From contig JANMTF010000343.1 in assembly GCA_031390175.1 (NCBI GenBank), positions 1 to 11,967 on the forward strand: a stretch of 11,967 nt of DNA, in the 5' to 3' direction. Positions 5,809 through 11,967 of this stretch are shown here, one piece after another. The number at the start of each line of letters is the position of its first letter. Within the stretch, counting starts at the first letter, position 1. Under the pieces are notes generated by a model. It worked only from the letters and a program-made list of their open reading frames with translations. It was not told where the DNA came from and ran no database searches. Made by a program: the position numbers and the translations under genes. Source of the stretch: JAAFIP01 sp031390175. Lineage in GTDB: Bacteria > Pseudomonadota > Gammaproteobacteria > Burkholderiales > Burkholderiaceae_C.

Positions 5809-5830
5809 CACAGCACACCCCTTGGCTGTG
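5809..5830. promoter_or_regulatory. CACAGC-N10-GCTGTG dyad, candidate LysR site
   Basis: A perfect 6-bp interrupted inverted repeat is centred near 5819.5, about 67 bases upstream of the predicted transcription start of the tandem Bug operon. That is close to the -65 position where LysR regulators usually bind, and a LysR gene closes this operon. The 22-bp span is longer than the usual T-N11-A box, so the assignment is weak. Confidence 0.3.
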
Positions 5831-5850
5831 CGATACTGATTCCGGTGCAG

Positions 5851-5879
5851 TTGAACAAGCTTTGCGTCTGGTTTGTATT
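5851..5879 (+). promoter_or_regulatory. Candidate promoter of the second Bug cluster
   Basis: TTGAAC (5851-5856) and TGTATT (5874-5879) are 17 bases apart, each matching four of six consensus bases. The pair lies inside a larger inverted repeat, GTGCAGT 5845-5851 with ACTGCAC 5889-5895, which could be a second regulatory element. The ribosome site AAGGAGA of the next gene begins at 5921. Confidence 0.35.
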
Positions 5880-5932
5880 GGCAAGTTGACTGCACGGATG
5901 CGCACCTTCAATTTTCAATCAAGGAGACGACA

Positions 5933-6931
5933 ATGTTTGTATTTGGCAGAAGATTTTTCACCTTCGGCATGGGTCTGGCAGCAGCAGTTACATCGGCCCT
6001 TGCGCCTTGGCACAGCGCTTTGGCGCAAAGCTATCCCAGCAAACCCATCAAATTGATTGTCCCTTTCCCGGCGGGTGGCACCACCGACATTGTGGCGCGC
6101 TTAATGGCGCAGCGCATGAGCGAGTCCATGGGCCAGCCGGTGCTGGTGGACAACCGGGGCGGGGCGGGCGGGGCGATAGGTGCCGATGCAGTGGCCAAAG
6201 CCGCGCCCGACGGCTACACCATCTTGATGCACAACCTGACGTTCCCGCTGGCCTCCGTGGCGCAAACGCTGGCCAAAACTTCGCCGTTTAACGTCGACAC
6301 CGACTTTGCCGGCATCTCCATCGCCGTGTATGTGCCCTTTGTGTGGACAGCGCACCCCAGCGTGCCCGCCAAAGACCTGCGCGGCGTGGCCACCTTGCTG
6401 CAAGGCAACAAGGCCCTGCAATACAACTACGGCTCCACGGGGCCCGGTTCGGCCATGCATGTGCTGGGCGAGGCCTTTAAACGTGATGCCAAAATTGAGA
6501 TGGAGCACATCGCCTACAAAGGTGCAGCACCATTGAAGCAAGAGCTACTGGCAGGGCGCATTCAGGTGGGTGGTGACCAGTTGTCGTCGTCATTGGCTGA
6601 GATACGCGCGGGCACCCTCAAGGTGCTGGCTACCACCGCATCCAAGCGCATCGCTTCCATGCCTGATGTTCCCACGGTGCGCGAGCTGGGCTTTGCCTCG
6701 CTAGAGCTGGAAGGCTGGAACGGTTTGTTCGCGCCCGCCAAAACACCCAAAGACATCATTGAACGCCTGCAGCGCGAAGTGGCGGCTGCCGTGCGCCACC
6801 CCGATCTGGCCAAGCGCCTGGCCGACCTGGGTGCTGACCCGGTGGGCTCGTCCCCCGCCGAGCAAGATGCCATGCTGCGCCGCCAGATGGACCAGTTCCG
6901 CGCGGTGATCCGCGAGATGAAAATTGAATAG
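5933..6931 (+). CDS. Bug/TctC-type solute-binding protein (first of a tandem pair)
   Basis: A periplasmic carboxylate-type binding protein of 332 residues. The signal region MFVFGRRFFTFGMGLAAA has paired arginines that loosely resemble a Tat motif, but the following hydrophobic stretch also suits Sec; cleavage is expected at ALA before Gln32. Family signatures are YPSKPIKLIVPFPAGGTTD (34-52), MGQPVLVDNRGGAGGAIG (66-83), APDGYTILMH (91-100) and HIAYKGAAPLKQELLAGRI further on. A strong ribosome site AAGGAGA sits 5 bases before ATG 5933; the frame stays open upstream but lacks a better start. Only 19 bases separate it from the next Bug gene, so the two should be co-transcribed. The ligand is unknown. 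Confidence 0.9.
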   Translation: MFVFGRRFFTFGMGLAAAVTSALAPWHSALAQSYPSKPIKLIVPFPAGGTTDIVARLMAQRMSESMGQPVLVDNRGGAGGAIGADAVAKAAPDGYTILMHNLTFPLASVAQTLAKTSPFNVDTDFAGISIAVYVPFVWTAHPSVPAKDLRGVATLLQGNKALQYNYGSTGPGSAMHVLGEAFKRDAKIEMEHIAYKGAAPLKQELLAGRIQVGGDQLSSSLAEIRAGTLKVLATTASKRIASMPDVPTVRELGFASLELEGWNGLFAPAKTPKDIIERLQREVAAAVRHPDLAKRLADLGADPVGSSPAEQDAMLRRQMDQFRAVIREMKIE

Positions 6932-6950
6932 CACCCACCAAGATTTGTCC

Positions 6951-7925
6951 ATGCGCAGAAAACTCCTCCTCTCGTTGTTATTCGGCAGCAGCGCCCCGGC
7001 GCTCTGGGCGCAAACCGCACCGACAGATGCCTATCCAAGCAAACCCATTCGCATCCTGGTCGGTTTCACACCCGGCGGCGGGCCTGACATCACGGCGCGG
7101 CTGCTTTCTAACAAATTGAACGATAGCTGGAAGCAAGCCGTAGTGGTAGAAAACCGCCTGGGAGCTGGGGGCAACGTGGCAGCGCAGGCGCTGGCCACGG
7201 CTGGCGCTGATGGCTACACTTTGCTGTCGGTGTCGTCTGCCCACGCGGTGGCTCCAGCCATCTATCCCAAGCTGCCGTATGACGTGCAAAAGGATTTTGC
7301 AGGCATTACGCTGACGGCTACCGGCCCGGCGCTGGTGATCGTGGCACCTGGCTTGGGCATCAAAAGCATGGGCGATTTGATAGCGCTGGCCAAGGCCAAG
7401 CCCGGCCAACTTAACTATGCTTCGGCAGGCGTGGGCAGCGGCTCGCATTTTGCGGTGGAGCTACTCAAAAGCCAAACCGGCATGGACATCCTGCACATCC
7501 CCTACAAAGGCATTCCCGAGGCCTTGACAGAGACCATGGCAGGCCGCACGCAGGTGTTCATCTCGCCCTACGCCAGCGCTATTAATTTAGTCAAAGAAGG
7601 CAAAGCCACTGCCATCGCCGTGACCAGCTTGAAGCGCATGCCCGACATGCCTGATGCACCCACGGTGGCCGAGTCGGGTGCTCCGGGCTATCAGTGGATC
7701 TTTTGGTACGGCCTGCTGGCCCCCGCCAAAACGCCACGCGCCATCGTAGACAAACTCAGTGCTGAGATTGGCAGCATCCTCAAGCAACCCGAGATCCGGC
7801 AACGCTTTGGCCCCTTGGGCGTCGAGCCCATCACCAGCAGCCCCGAAGAATTTGACAAACTGATTGCCAGCGAAGTAGCCAGCTTTACCCGCCTGGCCAA
7901 AGCAGGCCATATCAAGCTCGACTAA
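6951..7925 (+). CDS. Bug/TctC-type solute-binding protein (second of a tandem pair)
   Basis: A second periplasmic binding protein, 324 residues long, directly behind the first. The short Sec signal MRRKLLLSLLFGSSAPALWA is cut before Gln21. Signatures are YPSKPIRILVGFTPGGGPD (28-46), VVVENRLGAGGNVAAQAL (64-81) and GADGYTLLSV, then HIPYKGIPEALTETMAGR in the second half. It is similar to, but clearly diverged from, its neighbour, so the pair is either an old duplication or two independent recruitments, perhaps for different acids. I chose ATG 6951 because the signal peptide begins there; a TTG at 6924 in the same frame would add nine polar residues. The ribosome site is weak, so translation may be coupled. 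It is followed after 46 bases by the hydrolase gene. Confidence 0.9.
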   Translation: MRRKLLLSLLFGSSAPALWAQTAPTDAYPSKPIRILVGFTPGGGPDITARLLSNKLNDSWKQAVVVENRLGAGGNVAAQALATAGADGYTLLSVSSAHAVAPAIYPKLPYDVQKDFAGITLTATGPALVIVAPGLGIKSMGDLIALAKAKPGQLNYASAGVGSGSHFAVELLKSQTGMDILHIPYKGIPEALTETMAGRTQVFISPYASAINLVKEGKATAIAVTSLKRMPDMPDAPTVAESGAPGYQWIFWYGLLAPAKTPRAIVDKLSAEIGSILKQPEIRQRFGPLGVEPITSSPEEFDKLIASEVASFTRLAKAGHIKLD

Positions 7926-7971
7926 GCCTGATCCCTGTCATCTGCCTCCTTCATCCTGAAACCCGAAAGCC

Positions 7972-8769
7972 ATGAAAACCTCCGCAAGCGCCCGCATCGG
8001 CGACATCGACGTTCACTACACTATCGAGGGCGAAGGCCCGTGGATCACGCTGGCGCACTCGCTGGGCTGCGATGTCTCCATGTGGGACGAGCAAGCCGCG
8101 TTACTGTCCAAAGACTACCGCGTGCTGCGCTACGACGCGCGCGGCCATGGCAAAACCAGCGCGCCGCCCGGCGCCTACACTTTGGCGCAGTTGGCCGATG
8201 ATGTGCATGGCCTGTTCGAGCATTTGGGCATCACCCGCACGCACTGGCTGGGTATATCGATGGGCGGCATGATAGGGCAGACCTACGCACTGAAGCACCC
8301 CGGCGTGTTTGCCAGCATGGTGCTGCTAGACACCACCAGTCGCCGCCCACCCAACGCGGACGCCATGTGGGGCGAGCGCATCGCGATGGCGCAAGCCCAG
8401 GGCATGCAAGCGCTGCTGGAGAGCACCTTGGCGCGTTGGTTTACTGCAGGCTTTCGCGAGCGCCAGCCCGAGGTGGTGGCGCGCGTGGCCGCAGGCATAC
8501 TGGCCACACCCGTCAACGGCTTTTGCGGCTGCTGCGCCGCCATCTCCAAGATCGACACCTTGGACCGTCTGCACGAGATCACCTGCCCGGTACTGGTGAT
8601 GGTGGGCGAGCATGACCACGGCACCCCGCCCGAGATGGCGCGCCAGATCCACGCCAATCTGCCCAATTCTGAGTTTGTGCTGATCAAAGATGCTGCGCAC
8701 ATTGCCAACATCGAGCAGCCCGAGTTTTTTAACCGCACGTTGATGGAGTTCATGGCGCTGCAAAGCTAA
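7972..8769 (+). CDS. Alpha/beta hydrolase, 3-oxoadipate enol-lactonase-like (PcaD-like)
   Basis: A cytoplasmic hydrolase of 265 residues with the classic alpha/beta fold. The oxyanion-side motif LAHSLGCDVSMWD is near 27-39, the nucleophile elbow GISMGG places Ser96, GEHDHGTPP places Asp215 and DAAHIANIEQP places His243, giving a full triad. RYDARGHGKTSAPPGAYT and the cap segment GFCGCCAAISKIDTLDRLHEI strongly recall PcaD, the lactonase that opens 3-oxoadipate enol-lactone in the beta-ketoadipate route. No other pca genes sit beside it, so it may act on a related lactone or ester whose precursor the adjoining Bug proteins bind. It is 46 bases after the second Bug gene and 6 bases before the LysR gene. 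Other esterase roles remain possible. Confidence 0.8.
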   Translation: MKTSASARIGDIDVHYTIEGEGPWITLAHSLGCDVSMWDEQAALLSKDYRVLRYDARGHGKTSAPPGAYTLAQLADDVHGLFEHLGITRTHWLGISMGGMIGQTYALKHPGVFASMVLLDTTSRRPPNADAMWGERIAMAQAQGMQALLESTLARWFTAGFRERQPEVVARVAAGILATPVNGFCGCCAAISKIDTLDRLHEITCPVLVMVGEHDHGTPPEMARQIHANLPNSEFVLIKDAAHIANIEQPEFFNRTLMEFMALQS

Positions 8770-8775
8770 GCACGT

Positions 8776-9699
8776 ATGAACCTTCGCACGCTGCGTTATT
8801 TTGTAGCCATTGCCGACGCGGGTAGCCTGACGGCTGCTGCAGCTGCCATCCCGCTGGCCCAACCTGCCTTGACGCGCCAGTTGCGTGAACTGGAGGCCGA
8901 CGTCGGCGTGCAACTGCTAGAGCGTATGCCACGCGGCGTGCGCCTGACGGTGGCAGGTGTGACGTTTTATGAGTCTGCACAGCGCATCTTGGCTGAGGCC
9001 CTGCGCGTGCGCCAAAAGCTCGATAGCAGCAAAGACCGTGCGGGCACGCCGGTCGTGCTGGGTGCGTCACCCACCCTGGCAAGGGTGCTGGTGCCAGGCC
9101 TGTTTGAAAGCTGCCAGCGCGCAGGCTCAGGATTGGAGATTCGCGTGCGCGAGGCCTTCACGCCGACCCTGCTGGACTGGCTGGAGCGCGGCATGATCGA
9201 CATGGCCATTGTCACCAACCCCGAGCCCGGGCGCGCGCTCACCCTGCAGCCTTTGCTGGGTGAACCCTTCGCCTTGGTGTCGCCCCGTCCGTTGCAGGTC
9301 GGCCCCATCGTGTCTCTGAGCCAGCTAGCGCGCATACCGCTGTTGATGACCAGTCTGCACCGCAGCATTGTGGACACACAACTCCAGCCGCTGGGCAAGC
9401 AACTGAAAATTCAAGCCGAGATTGACTCGGTCGATGCCATCCGCGAGCTGGTGCTGCGCGGCCCCTGGGCTACGATCATGCCGGTGTCGGTATTCAAAGA
9501 ATCTGGTGCCAGCAACGAGGTAGTGATGTCCGAAATATCAGGCGTACAGCTTAACCGCCTACTGGTACTGGCCACCCCATCGCAGCCCCGAGACAATGCC
9601 GCCATTCCGGTGTTGCAGGAGATGATTGAAGCTGAGTTTGCCCGCCTCACTCAGCGTGGCGTGTTCAGTTTTGCCTCTGCAAGCAGCCAACCAGGCTAG
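8776..9699 (+). CDS. LysR-family transcriptional regulator
   Basis: A regulator of 307 residues. The N-terminal winged helix-turn-helix (1-60) shows FVAIADAGSLTAAAAAIPLAQPALTRQLRELE and VGVQLLER in standard LysR order, followed by the linker helix and a two-lobed effector domain from about 90. Such proteins usually activate catabolic genes when a pathway intermediate binds. Unusually it is not divergent: it starts 6 bases after the hydrolase stop and is probably the last gene of the Bug-Bug-hydrolase operon, so it would be co-expressed with its likely targets. A dyad at 5809-5830 upstream of the operon is a candidate target. The effector is unknown. Confidence 0.9.
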   Translation: MNLRTLRYFVAIADAGSLTAAAAAIPLAQPALTRQLRELEADVGVQLLERMPRGVRLTVAGVTFYESAQRILAEALRVRQKLDSSKDRAGTPVVLGASPTLARVLVPGLFESCQRAGSGLEIRVREAFTPTLLDWLERGMIDMAIVTNPEPGRALTLQPLLGEPFALVSPRPLQVGPIVSLSQLARIPLLMTSLHRSIVDTQLQPLGKQLKIQAEIDSVDAIRELVLRGPWATIMPVSVFKESGASNEVVMSEISGVQLNRLLVLATPSQPRDNAAIPVLQEMIEAEFARLTQRGVFSFASASSQPG

Positions 9700-9782
9700 C
9701 CGAGCGCCCTTGATACCAATATGGCGTATATACCCCATTGCAAATCCAACACCGCCGCTATCACGCGCTATGATCTTTGCAG

Positions 9783-10820
9783 ATGATTGCATTTTTCAAC
9801 CCTGACCACAGCTTGCACGCACCAGAGTATGAGTTTTACCGGGGCCAGCGTGTGCCGTGCTTTGAAACCCCCAGCCGAGCAGACTATGTGCACACCCAAT
9901 TGCGGGCGCGAGGGCACAGCCTGCGTGCACCCGAGGTAGACAGCAGTGTGGTGCTGGCACAGGTGCACACCGAACGGTATGTGCGCTTTTTGCAAACCGC
10001 CTGGCAGCAGTGGCTAGCGCTTAAGGCTGCCAATGCCCAGGTGCAACCTTTCCCCTCCATCTGGCCCGTGCGGACCCTGCGCAGCGACCGTGAGCCCGAC
10101 AACTTTATTGCCAAACTGGGCCTTTACTCGATGGACAACGGTACGCCACTGGTGGCAGGCACTTGGGCGGCGGCCAAGGCAGGGGCCGATGCAGCCGCCA
10201 GCGCAGCAGCCCTGCTAGCCCAGGGCACGCGCGGTGTTTTTTGTGCCACTCGCCCGCCTGGTCACCATGCCGGAGCCGATTTTATGGGCGGCTACTGTTT
10301 TTTAAACAATGCGGCAATCGCCGCACAGGCCTTGCGCAGCGGCGGCTGCGCGCGTGTGGCGGTGCTGGATGTGGACTACCACCATGGCAATGGCACGCAG
10401 AGTATTTTTTATGACCGCTCTGACGTACTTTTTGCCAGTATCCACGGGTGTCCACTTACCGAATACCCTTTTTACCTGGGGCATGCCGACGAGATGGGAG
10501 GCGGTGCAGGCCACGGCTTTAACCTGAACCTGCCTTTGCCTGCTGGCACCCGCAATACGACGTGGTTTGATGCCCTTGATACTGCTTGCCAGCGTGTGGC
10601 GCAGCATGGCGCGCAGGCACTGGTGGTGTCTCTGGGCCTAGACACTTTTGCAGGCGACCCGATTTCCAGGTTTAACTTGCAAGGCGAAGATTTTCTGCGC
10701 CTGGGCCAACGCATTGCCAAGCTGGGCTTGCCATCCATTTTTGTACTGGAAGGTGGCTATGCAGCGGCCGAGCTGGGCGTGAACGCAGTCAATGTGATTG
10801 AAGGTTTTGAGCAGACGTGA
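9783..10820 (+). CDS. Acetylpolyamine amidohydrolase / class II HDAC-like deacetylase
   Basis: A zinc deacetylase of 345 residues that should remove acetyl groups from acetylpolyamines or other small acetamides. The motif RPPGHHAGADFMGGYCFLNN gives the paired His161 and His162; VLDVDYHHGNGTQ gives zinc ligands Asp198 and His200; SLGLDTFAGDP gives Asp287; and LEGGY gives Tyr326. The spacing equals that of the Mycoplana ramosa enzyme, as I recall it, with a shift of three, and SLGLDTFAGDP is typical of the polyamine group rather than histone-type enzymes. The length (about 341 in that enzyme) agrees. ATG 9783 begins the conserved IAFFNPDHSLHAPEYEF; a TTG two codons earlier is possible. No clear ribosome site precedes it. 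The next gene starts 26 bases later, suggesting one transcript. Confidence 0.88.
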   Translation: MIAFFNPDHSLHAPEYEFYRGQRVPCFETPSRADYVHTQLRARGHSLRAPEVDSSVVLAQVHTERYVRFLQTAWQQWLALKAANAQVQPFPSIWPVRTLRSDREPDNFIAKLGLYSMDNGTPLVAGTWAAAKAGADAAASAAALLAQGTRGVFCATRPPGHHAGADFMGGYCFLNNAAIAAQALRSGGCARVAVLDVDYHHGNGTQSIFYDRSDVLFASIHGCPLTEYPFYLGHADEMGGGAGHGFNLNLPLPAGTRNTTWFDALDTACQRVAQHGAQALVVSLGLDTFAGDPISRFNLQGEDFLRLGQRIAKLGLPSIFVLEGGYAAAELGVNAVNVIEGFEQT

Positions 10821-10846
10821 TGGAGACAACTTGATGGAGCAGATGC

Positions 10847-11967
10847 ATGGATAAAGTAGACGCAGTGGTGATAGGGGCGGGCGTGGTGGGGCTGGCGGTA
10901 GCGCGTGCGCTGGCGCTGCAAGGCCGCGAGGTGATCGTGATAGAAAAAGAAGCCGCGATAGGCCAAGGCGTCAGCTCACGCAACAGTGAGGTGGTGCACG
11001 CCGGCTTGCAGTACACACCGGGCTCTCTCAAGGCCAAGCTGTCGGTGCAAGGCAAAGAGTTGCTGTACGGCTACTGCGCATCGCGGGGCGTAGGCATTGC
11101 CAACTGCGGCAAGCTGCTGGTAGCCACTGACGAATCCCAGCACGCAGCCCTGCGCGAAGTGCAAGCCACAGCCACCACCAATGGGGTGCCCACCCACTGG
11201 CTGACGCGAGAGGAGGCGCTGGCCATGGAGCCTGCGCTGCAATGCACTGCAGCATTGCATTCACCCACCACCGGCATAGTGGACAGCCATGGCCTCATGC
11301 TGGCGCTGCAAGGCGACTTGGAAAACGCGGGCGGCATGGTGGTGCTGGCGACGCAGGTGCAATCTGTCCAGCTTTCCAAGCCCCATCAGCCACCCGCCCA
11401 CATAGTTGTCGCGCAATCGGCCACTGAGAGCGAAGCCTATGCCTTGCAAGCCACCACGGTGATCAACGCAGCCAGCTTGCATGCCTGCGCGCTGGCCAGG
11501 CGTTTTGAGGGCTTGGATGCGCAGCATATTCCGCGCGAATATTTTGGCAAAGGCAACTACTACAGCCTGTCGGGCAAGGCGCCGTTTCAGCGCTTGATCT
11601 ACCCCATTCCCAACGACGGCTGGCAGGGCGTGCACATCACCGTAGATCTGGGCGGACAGGCCAAGTTTGGCCCCGATCTGGAGTGGCTAGACGTGCCCAC
11701 GGCTGACGCAATTGACTACACCGTTGACCCTGAGCGTGCAAATGGTTTTTACGCCGCCGTGCGCAGGTTTTGGCCAGGCTTGCCCGATGGTGCATTGCAA
11801 CCCAGCTACAGCGGTGTGCGCCCCAAGATCCACGGGCCGGATATGAAAGCCCCAGACTTTCGGATCGACGGCCCTGCGCTGCACGGTATTGCGGGCTTGG
11901 TCAACCTCTTTGGTATTGAGTCGCCTGGGCTTACCAGCAGCTTGGCTATTGGTGAGTATGTAGCCAA
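10847..11967 (+). CDS. FAD-dependent oxidoreductase, L-2-hydroxyglutarate oxidase-like (3' end missing)
   Basis: A flavoprotein of the DAO/LhgO family, 373 residues visible with the end beyond the window. The start MDKVDAVVIGAGVVGLAVAR contains the dinucleotide-binding GxGxxG (10-15), followed by VIVIEKE, whose Glu would hold the FAD ribose. SSRNSEVVHAGLQYTPGSLKAKL matches the 2-hydroxyglutarate-oxidase type, and the visible end GIESPGLTSSLAIGEYVA is the usual C-terminal FAD motif, so only a few residues should be missing. A ribosome site GGAG (10836-10839) lies 7 bases before ATG 10847; another ATG at 10843 meets a stop at once. Close linkage to the deacetylase suggests co-expression. The substrate could be a 2-hydroxyacid or an amine. 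Confidence 0.85.
   Translation, partial: MDKVDAVVIGAGVVGLAVARALALQGREVIVIEKEAAIGQGVSSRNSEVVHAGLQYTPGSLKAKLSVQGKELLYGYCASRGVGIANCGKLLVATDESQHAALREVQATATTNGVPTHWLTREEALAMEPALQCTAALHSPTTGIVDSHGLMLALQGDLENAGGMVVLATQVQSVQLSKPHQPPAHIVVAQSATESEAYALQATTVINAASLHACALARRFEGLDAQHIPREYFGKGNYYSLSGKAPFQRLIYPIPNDGWQGVHITVDLGGQAKFGPDLEWLDVPTADAIDYTVDPERANGFYAAVRRFWPGLPDGALQPSYSGVRPKIHGPDMKAPDFRIDGPALHGIAGLVNLFGIESPGLTSSLAIGEYVA

Noticed and set aside
8326..8913. 195-codon minus-strand frame across the hydrolase and LysR genes
   Set aside because: It overlaps two well-supported genes in full and has no recognisable motif or ribosome site.
9769..9783. TATGAT just before the deacetylase ATG as a leaderless promoter (and GATAAT 376-381 before the patatin ATG)
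   Set aside because: Both resemble a -10 box, but neither has a -35 at suitable spacing, so chance occurrence is as likely.

Overview
The window reads as chromosomal DNA from a GC-rich betaproteobacterium, most likely the Comamonadaceae (Rhodoferax, Polaromonas or Acidovorax type). The pointers are three Bug/TctC-type periplasmic binding proteins, a phasin gene for polyhydroxyalkanoate (PHA) granules, and a degraded intergenic element resembling one common in that family. This placement is inferred from gene content and style, not from a database match. No rRNA, tRNA, CRISPR array, transposase or phage gene is visible.

Layout. Positions 1-386 hold the possible tail of one gene, a well-formed ribosome site and ATG followed by a very short frame that looks like the cut-off start of an aldo/keto reductase, a GC-rich bulged hairpin, and a diverged 35-bp direct repeat. 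At 387-1361 lies a patatin-like phospholipase predicted to be a lipoprotein. It converges on a minus-strand phasin gene (1607-2137), with a strong hairpin terminator between them. The phasin promoter carries a perfect TATAAT and is flanked by two identical 15-bp dyad-containing repeats, probably operators for the PHA regulator PhaR.

From 2520 everything is on the plus strand. The first cluster (2520-5013) is a Bug solute-binding protein, a TauD/TfdA-type 2-oxoglutarate dioxygenase whose start overlaps the previous stop, and a carboxymuconolactone-decarboxylase-family protein without the redox cysteines. A small secreted RlpA-like protein (5247-5747) separates it from the second cluster (5933-9699): two tandem Bug proteins, a PcaD-like alpha/beta hydrolase and a LysR regulator. 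A third pair (9783 to the window end) is an acetylpolyamine amidohydrolase/HDAC-type deacetylase and an FAD-dependent oxidoreductase of the L-2-hydroxyglutarate-oxidase type, truncated by the window edge.

How they may work together. The two Bug clusters look like uptake or sensing plus catabolism of organic, perhaps aromatic or aryl-ether, acids. The Bug proteins would bind the acid in the periplasm, and the dioxygenase, CMD-family protein and lactonase-like hydrolase would process it in the cytoplasm. No TctA/TctB membrane genes are present, so the binding proteins are orphans here, as is usual for the family. Substrates cannot be read from the sequence. I see no clearly new defence or mobile system. 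The points most worth following are the operator-flanked phasin promoter, the Bug/dioxygenase/CMD operon, the Bug-Bug-hydrolase-LysR cluster, and the truncated gene with repeats at the left edge.
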